Source: Ciona intestinalis | Taxonomy: Eukaryota > Chordata > Ascidiacea > Phlebobranchia > Cionidae | NCBI RefSeq assembly: GCF_000224145.3 | Contig: NC_020179.2 | Coordinates: forward strand, 3,747,885-3,811,884 | Length of the DNA: 64,000 nucleotides | Direction: 5' to 3' | Shown: in pieces, positions 1 through 13,400 of the stretch | How the letters are laid out: every line of letters begins with the position of its first letter | Position numbering within the stretch: position 1 is the first letter of the stretch | Program-made: the position numbers and the translations under genes | Notes under the pieces: model-generated | The model's input: only the letters and a program-made list of their open reading frames with translations | The model's database searches: none | What the model was told of the DNA's origin: nothing

Positions 1-546
1 ACTAAAAAAACAATGAACCTAATACACGTAAAGGGTCCTTAATAACAAGTCGGCAGCGGACATGAAGTGCATGCACAAACAAGCCAATTACGAAGACCAC
101 CCTGTTGGCCTCCTCCTTTGCCACCTCCAGTAATAAAAGAAACAAAAGCAATTGTGGAATACACTCGTGCTTGCTGTAATAAACGTTTCTGTATTTTATT
201 GCTCAATTTACACACAGTTGTTCAAGCAAGCAATCTTCACACGGCTATTTTCGCAATCTCAGAGGCTTAATTTTAGACAAACGAGGGTCAAGCCCTGCCA
301 AAGACATTCACTAAGGGTTGTTATGATATAAAGAGTTCGCTCTTGCTTGCGAAGCTAAGTTTGGCTTAAGGATTTGCGAATTTTGTTTATTTGCTCGATC
401 ATTCTTTAAGACTTACACGAAAACACAGCGTCAGGCACTCAAGTATGGAGTGCAGAAATATAATCATTGTCTTTGCTTGTTTTTCTCACACTCACTTCAC
501 TTAATGGAACGTTTGGATCTGTTTTGGGGAAATACTGTCGTATTGT

Positions 547-735
547 ACTGTGAGGTTAGATGGGACAACTTTAGCAAACAATATCCAAATATTATGATCG
601 TGTTTTAAACAATTAACAACGGTCCTTGGGAGTCGTGGGGATACGGTTTTATAATTCATTGAATGTTGTTTACTGCAAAATTGGACGAGAAAAAAGAATG
701 AAAATATGTCCCATCTTCCCCCATCCTTCTATAAA
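547..735 (+). mobile_element. MITE, TA-target family
   Basis: Terminal gttagatgggaca and tgtcccatcttcccccatcc ends are inverted; the interior matches the other copies (gatcgtgttttaaacaattaacaacgg, then the actaccaaat-type region). Confidence 0.8.
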
Positions 736-878
736 TAAGAGTAAAGGTTGCAATACACAGTATCCAGAATTCGTCTGTTTTGTCCGGATTTCGCTTTCGC
801 ATCGGTAAAGGGTTTGCATACGATACTGTGTACAGCCACCTTAAATCATATCTGCTTAACCTGTTAGACGAGACTTAA

Positions 879-1112
879 ATGAATGAAACTTACTTTATCC
901 TCGCGTGGCCGGAAAACGACAGTCGTTATCACACGGGTTTAACACCTCGTGTCAGCTTACGAGCTACCATGTATGTTACTTTGTGGGTAATTATTATTTT
1001 TTTTTCATTCTTTTATGTAGGCCTATGGCTAATAATTTGGACAACCCATTGGTGACCACTGGGTTGGAGCAATTGCCGTATAGTTTCTTACCAAATAACA
1101 TATTTTACATTT
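879..1112 (-). mobile_element. SINE-like element
   Basis: Shares aatgaa-tail, tcctcgcgtgg, acgacagtcgttat, ctttgtgggtaatta and ttggacaacccattggtgac with the other copies. Strand is assigned from the tRNA-like head seen in fuller copies. Confidence 0.75.
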
Positions 1113-1494
1113 TATGGATGTCAAATTGAGCCTAGTGTTGATGTATTTTAATTTTGGAAAAGAAACCTAACCCCTAAAAACATTTAAAAAACAGTTTACG
1201 GGCAGTCGTTCTGAAAAAAAATTAAACTAGTATTCCGTAAGTGGAAATGACGGATTTGCGTTTATTTATGTAAATCATGAAAAATCTTTGTTTTGGAGAA
1301 TCAAATTTCAAAATGTGCTAGACGTATTTATAATATTTTGACTTTAATTGTGTAAAATTAGCAAAGCATATCTTGACCAGTTAATGTAGGAGTTGTGACA
1401 AAATGGTGTTTACAGTTTAAAAACTAATGTGAGTGTTTTAAATAATGCTTAAAATCGTTGATTGTTTTTAACGTTTAATTTTGTACAGGTTAAA

Positions 1495-4400
1495 ATGGCT
1501 TCCAGAGAAAACCTACCAAAGATTGTACGAGATGTGCAAGGTATTATTACTTTTTTAGTCTTAAATAACTGTTTCGAAACGTGTAAACAGTCATATAATT
1601 TTATGTACATGTCTATTTAAAGCCAGCAATAAAAGTTCCAACTTTTTGTTAATAACATAAAACTTGTTTAAATTGAGTACAAAACACCCAAAATATCTTT
1701 ACATTAGTTAAGTATAACTGATATAATTTACAAGTTTAACAACATTAATATTTTCCAGACATTGTAACCGATTTATGCAAAGAGTTCGAATCAACGAAAG
1801 AACCGATAACAGATGACAATCACAACCTGCATAAGTAAGACATAGTTACCTGACAATTTAAAGTGGTTTCTCTTGTGCCTATTTATTTTCCATAGGGTTT
1901 CTCAGTGTGTATATGTGGCAAACCTGCTTTGCAATTTGTAATGCATTAAAAATACTTTTTTTATGCATTAGACAACAGCGGTAACAAAATATGTATAAAA
2001 AAGTAAAAATATAACACATGGGCGAAAATACGATGCCCTTTCAAAAATACCAACCAAGCGAATCCCTAAGTTTATAAATCAAATAAACCAACTTTATAAA
2101 TTTCTAGATTATGTGCAAAACTTGAATTTCTGCTCACGTCAAGTTCGAAAGAAAAGAAAGTTTTAGGCGGTAGAAGAAGTTATTGGCATTGGATGTTTGG
2201 TTGTTTACGTCACACACGAGGTTTAAATGATGGATTGAGATATGTACAAGCTAATAAAGAGGTTAGAGTGGCTAATTTATAAACCATACAATACATGAAA
2301 CCTGCATAACATAATGCAGTGGTCCGTGGTTAGGACTTTGTTTACAGTTATTGCAGACTAATGTGTAAGGTAACTATAATAACCTGCAATAGTGTTGTGA
2401 TTCTGTGGCATTTGATATACAATTTTATCACTTTAAAATACTCTGCTCTTTATTTTCAGGTACGTACATCAAAAGGCAAAGGCCGTGCATTGATCCGATA
2501 CTGTCTTGTCCACCAAACACTTGCCGATAGTTTCCAAAATTGTATTATGAACTCTTCGCTTACGAGTCAGCACTTTTCTGATGACTCAGTTTTGCTGAAT
2601 GGAATTTATTCATCAGCATTTGTGACATCACTATACGATTTAAATGCAGTCAACTTTGACCTCATTTCCAAAGGTTATGACCTTGATGCAGGATGGCCTA
2701 CTTTTGCAAGGTGTGTTACTTGTATTTGTTAATTAAGATTTATGATTACCCTACAAAAAGTATACCTAGTTCTTTGGGGGCAGAGAAGGTATTTTCCGAA
2801 GAGAAGGTATTTAAGCTTAAATCATGTCTTTTTTTTGAGTTTTTAGTTCTAAGCTGTAAGGTATTATAACAGCTAATATCAACTAAACCAAGTTAACTAA
2901 AAAATTTGCAAACTTCTTTATTATCAGCAAACGCAGTTCAAATGGTGGCGAACAGTGGGCATTACAAAGCCATGTTGGTAGTCTTGGTAGTTTAACAAGT
3001 GCATCGGTGGTGATGGACCATCCACAAATTGGGAGATTACATAATGGAAGTGGTATGTGGGTTTCACTTTTATTTCACCTAAGAAACAACCATATAGCCC
3101 TGCTCTACTTTATGGAATAAGTTTAAGCTTCTTCTACTGAAACTAAGTTAACTGTTAAATGTTGTTGTGTCTTTTTCTTGTAATGAAATTCATCTATAAT
3201 ATAGGCTTGAAGATGTGTTAAGCTTATCATAGACCCCAAACCTGGTGTTGCAGATAATTTAAAGTTACCGGGGATTTTCTGCACTACATTAATCTTCAAA
3301 CATTACAACCAATGAATCAGATTGGTTCCGTAAGAAAGTGCATCTAAGATCTAACTACCTTAGTTTTTGGTACCCGTGACTTTTCTTCTCACTCTAAATA
3401 CCAAATAGTGTACCGGTACGCAACTGCTCACGATCAAGTTTAAAAACACTTATTTGTTTGTGTGTGCAGTCTAATCAAGGTTACCTGACACAATTCCTCA
3501 GAAGTCAGAACATTTTGACACTTTTAAAATTGTGCACCAAAAGATATGAATCTTGGGTGTTCATGAGATTAACCAGCTTTCGTATTTTCCTTCTTATAGG
3601 AAGCAGTGGACCATCCAGTGTTGATCAACGCATTGAAGATTTGGTTCTTGAACTTGATCAATCTGACCATAAGATAAGAGAACAACAGGTTAGGATTTGT
3701 GGTTGGCACCACTGTTTGAGTTTGATAATGGGATTCTAGATTACTGCTTCTGAAAATTCACACAGTAATATATGTATAATATACTGTATCTCCCTATGCT
3801 GCACGGTTTTAGGATTTTGGTTTGTAACGTATTTATATGTTTTTTGTATTTTAAAACTTAGATTAAACCACTGTTTTGTGAAGAAACACTACTTTAGTAC
3901 AGAAATACAAGTATATATTTGTAAAAAAAGTATATATACTTATGTAGTTGTATTATTTATAACAGAAATTTAGATATCATATTACTGTATTTTTCTCAAC
4001 ATGTAGGTTTAAAATGTCATGAGTAACTGTAACTGACTTACAGTTTCACAGAATTATATGAACATTGTTATTTGTCAGGATGCAGGCAGAGGGTGCAATA
4101 GATATACTATATGGGCCTATATATCAAAATCCTAATCCAGTTTATTAAAACTGGTTTACATGTTATTAGTTTATCTTAATATGCTTGAACATGTAACTTT
4201 AATGACTGAGTATATTATGTTAATCAGAGATTATACAAGTGAAGTTAGACCCTATAGATAGACTTATATATTTGCAATGTAGTATGATTACACTATATCC
4301 CTGTCTTATATAATCCACACAAACATATTAAGTAGAGAGAGGACTTAAGTCTATACTGTTTTTATTTTACTTTTTTGCAACAATAAAAAACTGTAACATT

Positions 4401-7400
4401 TATATTTAATATACCTTGCAAGGCCTGCGTCATTTATATCGAAACCATTGATACATACAAATTATGTTTGCTTACAAGCTATTAATATTCAATAGACTAA
4501 ACCAAAAGATTGCTCACACAACACAATCATGCTACATGTAATCATGCTATAAATAAACACATCAGTCTATAAACACACAATAAAGTCGTGCTATGTATTT
4601 ATTTGTAGGACCTCATCCACCAGCTTGAGATGAAAGCTGAAACGTTGGAGAATTCCACGGGTGAAAAGGAAGAGATACTTGCTCGAGTTATAACGGATGT
4701 TGAGAATAAGAATCGTCATCTACATCATGCAATGAGCAACATGTCATCGGAGTTTGAGGTAAAGTTTGATCTGCATGTTGGATAATAGGCGATTCACCTT
4801 GGAACACCCCATATTTAAATATTCGGTGGCACAGTCATTAGGTTTGGGGCCTGACATCTCTCCTTAAAGTTTGTTTGGGTAAATTGAACCCACCCCCTTA
4901 TTTAAAAACAAATAAATTGAAGTTCTCCCTATTTTTTTAGAATTGAAAGTTTGAAACCCTTATCCCCTTTATTATAACAATGTTGGTAAAACAACTTCAT
5001 TTCCAGTCAATAAAAATTGCCATCGCCACATGTGACTTATTTACCCATTGTACAAAACAGGGGACATTTTAATTATTTATGGTAATTAAGAAAACATGTT
5101 AAACCGTTCTATACCAAAAGCAACCTTGAGCTAATAAGTAATAAAAGGAAACTCCAGTATGTATATCTTTGTTTATTAGACCATATTATAGACACTAAGC
5201 TTATGCTATGGTTTAAATTTGTTTTCTTTTTGAAAACGGTAACCTACTCATTAATCTTGTACTAAGGGAGCTTTATTTTATACTTTGATTTTATATTTTT
5301 TTCCTACATTTCATTTTTTATGTTTATCAGGCAAGAGAGCTTCAGTGGAAAGAAAAATATGAAGAAATTTCAAAATTAAACTCCAGTCTTGAAGATTCCA
5401 ACACACAACTCATGCAGAAGATGCAGCAACTAGAAAACGACAAACACAATTTAGAAGAGATGGTTTCACAACAAATGTCGCAACTTACCCGCAGTTTTTC
5501 GTCCAATTCATCGCCCCCTAGTACCATGCTAACCCCTGTAACCTCTACCCCAAATTTTGAACAAGTAGACAATGGAAACCGGCAGAATGCGGATGATTTG
5601 GCGAAAAACGAGGAACTTATTGCTATCAGAGCGGAATTAAAATCTGTGACCCAAAACTGCGCAGAGTATGAACGCCGACTCGCAAATGACGCGGCAAATT
5701 TATCGAAAATTGCGGAACTTCAAGCACAACTCAGCGAAAATGAGGAAATGTCGTCTTTGTTTGTTGAAAATGAGAAGAGAAGAGCAGCCGAAGATGCGGT
5801 GACTTCCATTTTGAAGAGGATTGTTCCTCATCTTCCACAAGATGATTCTTCAACAAATGATCCAACAGATCAGGTTAGAAAACTTTTTAGAATCACGATT
5901 TAACTTTATTTTGCTTATATTGGTAATTTTTTGCCATTTCTATGTTGGAGTTGCTGTTTTCTTTACAAATTCGAACTACTTACAAGCAAAGTATAACTTT
6001 ACATCCTTAATTTTAGATGTATAACTTATAAAGTACTTTTCCGATTCAATCTCATACATATATACAGATATATAATAAAGAGGCAAATTTACTTGATTGG
6101 CATGGTTTAATATTTTAATATCCAGGTTGACCGAATTGTAAACAGGATTATATCATTAACTCAAACAAACAAAACACAAGAACAATTTCAAACTTCTGCT
6201 CAAGGCAACGGTTCAAAACAACAGGTGGAAATTGACAGTTTAAAAGGTAATTAATATTTCAAAACATTTTTATGTAAGATTAGTTTTGGTCATTACAAAC
6301 TTACATGGAAGAACTTAAAAATAATATTTATATGCTTATTTTTCTGCCACAGTTTATTTATCAAATTGTATAAAAAGGTTAAAATTAGTTTATAGGTTAT
6401 TGTCTACAGTTCTGTATAAATAAAAATAGCCTTTACAAAAAGTTAAATATTTAATTGATTTTTTTGACTCAGCTGAAAATGAACTTCTTGCTATTGATCG
6501 AGACACTGCTAATGTTGAAGTGACGCAAACCAAGCTTAAGTTTGGAGATCTTCTTACCCAGGTGGAAAATCTTAAGGTAATATATTACTTACATTGTTTA
6601 AATGGACTGATGCTACGGAATACATAACATACAAAAAGTCCAGCAAATTGTATAATATAAGTTGTAAGAAATACATAATTCGCCTAAATGACATTGCCAG
6701 TCTCTTATTCAAACAGAATCTCTTAAATGTCTAACATTACCATAATTTATTACTCTTAATAATAATTTTTTTTGGTAAGTGAAATTTTAATTATTTTGAA
6801 TGAGTGAGGTCCCACAGTGTGGCACGCCATGGGATCCGATATTCGATATTTTTTTTCTCATTATTTATTTATTTCCAGCTTCAATTAGAGGCTGAGCTCA
6901 CCACCAGCTCATTGCGCATCACTGAACTTGAGGAACAACTTCTCTTCTCGGAGGAAAAGTCCTCCAATCTCCAGCGACATCATGTCGAGATGTTAGCCGA
7001 CCTTAAGATGGCGCAAGAGAGCTTGAAGCAATTTGAAACCGAAGCTGAAGTTGCGAAAAATAAAGTTGTGCAGCTTGAAACAGAACTTAAACGCAAAGAA
7101 AGGTATTAAAACCACAGAAAATAAATATTTTTTTTGTGTTTTATTTTTTGCTTATTTAAACCTAATTGTTTCTACCCTTCTTTTCTCCCGATTATTGAGT
7201 TCTAAATCCCATGATTTGCAGTTTTATCAATTCACCAAACACCTTGCTATGTTTTGTGCCTTGTTTACCAAATCTCATACATTAGAACCTTACCGCAGTT
7301 TTAAAGTCTTTCTTTATTAATGTTTTTATTGCTAAATCAGATGTATGTTATTTTTATTTTCCGAATTTTCTTTGCTACTTTGCCATTGAAAAAGTTTGCT

Positions 7401-10400
7401 GTTATCAGTAACAAGACATCTGTAATGTATTGGGCAATAAGATGTAATTCTGTTTTTGTTGCATATAATGACGGAAGTTTTACCAAACTACAGATATTTT
7501 ATCTTAACCAGGGACTATATTTTTACCCGTCTTGTAAAATAATGGAATAATTTGATGTAATGCATGTTATGGTACTTGCGTGTGTGAATCACTGTTTATT
7601 ATATTAATCTGCCTGTATACGTGTTCTTGCCTGGTTCTTATGCGTTCTTATACAAGTTTCACCTTACATTGTGTCAACGAATACAAATAACGATTGAAAA
7701 TTGGTGCGACTGATGTTTTGGACAGAAAAGAATTTTCGGTGAATTTCCGCAACTACAAAACAGCCGGTGAGTTGTAAAGAATTACTTTCTGTCCTTAACA
7801 TTGGTTTATCCATGATTCAGTGCATTGTTATTGTTATTTTGATGATGTTTGGTATAAATCTGGTCTTTTTTCTTTTTTAGTGAATGGGGAAAAGAAAAAG
7901 AAGAGCTTGAGGTTCAAATGGAAGAAGAGAAGTCTGAAAATGAGTTTTATCTTGAAGAAATCCACGTAAGATGATGTGCATCAGATGAACTTCAGATTAT
8001 GTTGTGTGGGAGCAATGCACTTGGAAGTAGATAGAATAGGTTGTTAGTTGCAAAAGCGGGGTTGTTATTTAGAAAGCTGCAACTTAACGTAAACACAGGC
8101 TTAGAGTGGTTTTCATTAGTTACATAGGGAACATGGGAAGATCTCACATTTTGCCTAACAGTTGTAGATTTCAACACAAGTGAGGTTCATGCGATACCAC
8201 ATTTGGCGTTGGGGTAATGGACAAACATACCAGTGCCAATGAAGTAGCTTACTGTAGAAGCTTATGTATGTTAGGAGGAGATATCATTTCTGGTAATTAT
8301 TGGAGATAGATCAATAGGTCTTGTCTGATAAGTAGAGGTGGAACAAAAGTTTGGTAAAAATGGCAATTATTTAAACCAAGTAGGCTTTTTGTAAAAAGTT
8401 GATTTGCTTTAGCTGGTTGCAAACTATAAGGACCATGTTTTTGAAAGCTTTCCCTTGTAGTATATAGTCTACATTTGTACTTTAACACTAATTTTCAACA
8501 AGTATGTGCTAAACTATAAATATTAGTCAGAAATGAGTCGTCACGCGACATTAAACGAATCGATTGATCGTGAACTTGAGGTTGAAAAAGCAAAAAATAT
8601 TTCAATCCAAGGAGAGTTGAATGTGGCACAAGTAACTATTGCTTCATTCACTGAGAAAATGGAGAAGACTTGCATGAAACTTCAACTTACTTCTGAAGCT
8701 ATGCTGGAAATGAAGGGAGAAATGGAGAAGCTTGAACTGAAGTACCAGGTGGAGAAATATGTTTGGTCAATACTTTTATATATGTATTTAGTATTTCTTA
8801 AGAAACTGTATGCATACACTGGAGCTGAAGGTGTAAGAAAATACCCTTAGGGGCTGCACTATTGTAAAACTGTTGTATGCACTACCTACAACTAAGCATA
8901 TTTCCTGAAAAATATAGGGTGTAATCTTTAAGTACTGTTAATGGGTATTTCCTGAAAAGTCTGATTAATATGCGAATAATTTTTATAACAACAAACTGGT
9001 AGGGTACAGGGCCAACCTTGGCCTCAAACACTGGCGTGCATCAGGTAACACCGCACCTATTAATAATAAAACACCAAACTAAACTTTTGTAGAAATCGTT
9101 GAACGATGTCTCGTCTGCACTTAATGAAGAGAAAAGTGGGAGAAAAGAAGAAAAAGAAAATAGGTTGCAACTTGAAGGAAAAATAAATCAGATTTTGGGA
9201 GCAGTGCACCTGTTCATGCAAGAAACACAGTATGTTAAGTTTCTTCTAGAATCTAGATCAACATAACAGTTTGTTTCCAATAGTCATTATACCTCTAACT
9301 GTCTATTCACTAAGTTTGTCATTTTTTTTATTTTGAAACTTTTTGTGTTCTTTAAATTAACAGAATATTTTTCCTATACAGATCTAAAGACAGTACTGAA
9401 AACCCACACTTTAAAACTCAGGTAAAATAGTTCATATACTTTTTCAATGTACAACCCATAAAACTTACCCTGTATTAAATAATTGCTTTAAAAGCTCAAT
9501 ACAACTAAAATTTGTTGGATTTTTTAGAGGATGCAATATCATACTCTATAAAAATGCACATTTACGTTTTTGATCATACACTGAGCAATTGGTACTACAG
9601 CATTTTTTCTGCCACAGTATTAAATATTGCAGTGGAAATTGCTAAGCGCTGAAACAAATGTCATAGCCAGTTGGGCTTGTGTTATTAACAGTTTACTTTT
9701 CAGGAATCCTTCCTAAAACATTATACAGATGATGTTTCACAGCTAACTGTGGAACTTCAACATTCTGCATTGAAGTATCAAGTTATGGCAGGTACTCACC
9801 TAAACCATAGTTTAATAAACCCTGGTTATAACATAGGTGTCTTCCTAGATAACAAACATGACATAATTCCAATGCAATGAATGGTTAATATTGTAAAGCA
9901 AAATGGTAATGTTAGAGGTGTTTTATGAAAATAGGTTTTACCCTTCTGATAAGTGTCTATAAAAACAAGCGGAGCCAAAGAATATTTCTTTCGAAACATT
10001 AATTAATGAGGGTTCTAAGCAATTATGGGTTTACTGTATTTTAACAGTGTCATCCTTGCATGGCGGGTATATGATATTTTAATAGCATGGGTGTTCTGTT
10101 TTTTATACACCATGCGCCAGCTTACGGGTGACCGTGTATGCTACTTTGTGGGTATTTATTTTTGGCAAGACTTTTTCCGTTTTCTATGTATGGCTGATAA
10201 TTTGGACAAACCATTAGTGGCATATTTCTACTTTCCTCTGTCAAGATGACTTAAAAGAGAAAGAAGAAGAGTTAAAGATGATTCAAGAGCAGATTGGATG
10301 TGACAAGGAAACTTATGGTTTGGAAATCCATTCAATGGAAGAAGCTATGAAGGAATTACAAGCTACTGTGGAAATTCAACAAATCACAATCAAAGATATT

Positions 10401-13400
10401 GGGGATAAATTTACTTCTCTTCAGGTGGCTGAATATTTGTTAATACTGTTCTCTGTGATGTCATAGTGGTCACTGTTGATGTGTTTTTGTAGCTTATAGC
10501 TATGAACGTGATTCTCGGAATGTTAAAACTTAACAAAAAATGTAATTTTAAAATATTACACCTAAAATTAGCTTGCAACTTTGATAATTCAACTGTTAAG
10601 GTATTAAAACTTAACTAAAACATAGAATAATTTTTAATTTTTAAGTATATTTATGTTTTTAATTAACTGTCCAGGAGGAAAGAGCAAATCACGTGGATGA
10701 AATTGAAATTCTTGTCGCAAAAAATGCAAAACTATCTCAGGACCTGGACGCGGTAACAACAACAAGAGATTCGGTGAGTTTCCACATTTTTGATATTTTT
10801 TTGAGTAATTTTAAAATATTTTATCACTCAGTTAAAAGAAGAGTTGTCGGAATCAAGTTTAAAAGTTACGGAGCTTGAAACAAATACTCAAAGTCAGTTG
10901 AATGACATCATCAGTTTGAAGGAGAAAATAACAGAACTTCTATTGTAAGTTTTGTTTTGCCTTTTTCTTATAGTTTTTATTTTTTTGTAATGGGAAAGTA
11001 GTAGGTTTTAAAATCTGGTTGGGTACATAAGTTAGCAACTGGCTGTTTGGGGAAATTTGCCAGGTTTGGTTTAAATCTCAGGTCTCATGATTTTCCTTTT
11101 ATTTGACCTTACTGAAGTAAAATATAATATTATAAATTTAATTGAATATAATGTTATTATAATTTATTACTTTTAATTAGAATAGAATGTTATTATAACA
11201 TTGCAACTTTAATTAGAATAGAGTACTATTATAAATTATTCATTTAATTAGAATCGAATATTCTGATAAATGATTCACTTAATCCACGTAATTCCACCTA
11301 CAGTGACAAAGATCATTTATGGAAAGATTCGCAGAACCTTCGCTTGCAAATTGACGAGCTGGAGAAATCAGTGGACCATGACGATGGCGAAACATTGGAC
11401 ACGGTTGATTGGATATCAGATGATGATGTCACCAACTGTGGGTCATGTGACCAGAAGTTTTCACTCACCCTCCGCAAACATCATTGCAGGTGATGTATAA
11501 AAATTTATAACTTTAAAAATGTCGCGATTTTTGTCAGAAAGTCAACATATTGGCAACTCATTATGGCATTTCCAAGTTTTATGTTGAACCCCAATAGTAA
11601 AAAAAATTAAATTTTCCAGATCATCTTACAAGAATACATCATTTCATACAAAATGAAAGTACATTATTTATCCTTGCGTGGTTGGGCAACACAATAGTCC
11701 TTAAAAAAAATATTTTATTTCATATGTCTATAGGCCCCCTTACAAGTTAACACATATGTAACTTTGTTGGTAACTATTTGTTTTGCTTATCCTATGTTTA
11801 ACAGGGTTTGTGGAAAGATTTTCTGCAAAAATTGTTCCGACAATTGGTTGAGTAAAGGGGACAAGAAACTGAGATGTTGTGCCTCATGTCATGCAGGGGA
11901 AAGTTCTGGTAATTTTCCATTCGCAAATAATATAATTTTTTTTTAATTTTACTTTGGTATTTTCCATCTGCGAAAGATTTCACATTTTGTAAATGAATGC
12001 GAGATTTTAATGAAAATATTGTTATTTTTTCTGTGGTAAAGTGAGCATGTTGTTTTGCATATACAGCTGTGTGACTTTCCTAAGTGTTAGCCTACTGCTG
12101 TTAGGACCTGATGCTACAAAACACAACAGACATAAACCAAGTCCAACCAATTCCCCTTGTATAACAAAAGAGATATATTTTACCAAAATAGCATCGTCAG
12201 TCTCCCATTCAAATATAACTTACTAGGTGTCACTTTAAAAATGTTAAAATACCTTTGCAGGGCGAGGTATATTAAACAAATCCATTCAAGGTGGAAAACC
12301 TGAGGTTAAAACTGATGCTGTAATTGATATTCCTCACACTGAAGATGATGTAGGTAAGGGTAAGTAGTTGTTATTAAACTTTTTTTTGTTGTAAGGATTT
12401 TTAGTGGGTGATGGAAAAAAAATGTTTTTTACCAAAAACTGCTTTTGATTTTGGTTAAGATTTTGTTTAGATTTTAATTTTTTTTGTTCAAAATGTTAGA
12501 ATTTTATTTTAATTTATTGAGTGATGTTTTTTGTTGTTTTTAGAAGAGACAAGAAACAGTTACGAAGAGATAAAAGATGACGAGGTAAATATAGAAGAGG
12601 AAGAAGTCCCTGTCTCTCCTGTTCAGAGTCCTGACAAGTCGTCCATGTATCAGAGTTTAAGTGGTTTGTTCACTAGATCTAGTAGGTAAGTGTGGTTGGG
12701 GTGGGGGTCTTTGTTTTGTAAGTTTTGTGAGGAATAAGTAGCACACTTGTTGAATGGATGGTTCAGAACTTTTGCAAACTGTGTAAAGTCATTTGAAAAT
12801 TGGATTTTTTGTTGAAGTTCTTTTTTTTGTTATTAACTTTTTATATTGTAACTGACAGTGAGTTTNNNNNNNNNNNNNNNNNNNNNNNNNNNNNNNNNNN
12901 NNNNNNNNNNNNNNNGTTATTCGAAAATTGGATTTTTTGTTGGAGTTCTTTTTTTGTTAACTTTTTATATTGTAACTTGATAGTGAGTTTGATGTGTAAA
13001 GCATGTTTGAGAAACATGTTTTAAAACTGCAATAATCATTAGTTGTTCTGCATTAGAAGCAGAATATGTATTGTCTATACACCACAATGGTTTAATATGC
13101 CACTGGTTTTCAGTTCTTCTCCCATTGTTCTGGATGTAAAGAATGAAGACACGGTAACCATAGCAGCCAGAACTGAGGTACACCTTCCAATTTTAATCGA
13201 AAACGAAGGGTTAAAGTTGAAATGGTCAATCTCATCAAACAGGGACATTTCATTTAAACTGTTTTTCACTTTACCAGAGGTGTGTAAAATATATCAGTAT
13301 TTGTTTTTTTTGTAAAAAAAAAGCTGTTTTAGTGTTTAGCTGACTATTTCGACAATGTATATGATAACTGTTGGGTTGAAGCAATTCCCATTATGTGTCT

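Larger units (their letters stand above)
1..1494. other. Upstream region of the FYCO1-like gene, repeat-rich, no gene seen
   Basis: I see no convincing coding exon here; the short open frames are AT-rich and lack splice or family support. It holds one MITE (about 547-735) and one SINE (about 879-1112). A good 3' splice acceptor (ttgtacag, AG at 1487-1488) lies six bases before the FYCO1 start codon, so the first coding exon is entered by splicing, either from a 5' UTR exon I cannot locate or by spliced-leader trans-splicing, which is common in Ciona. Confidence 0.6.
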
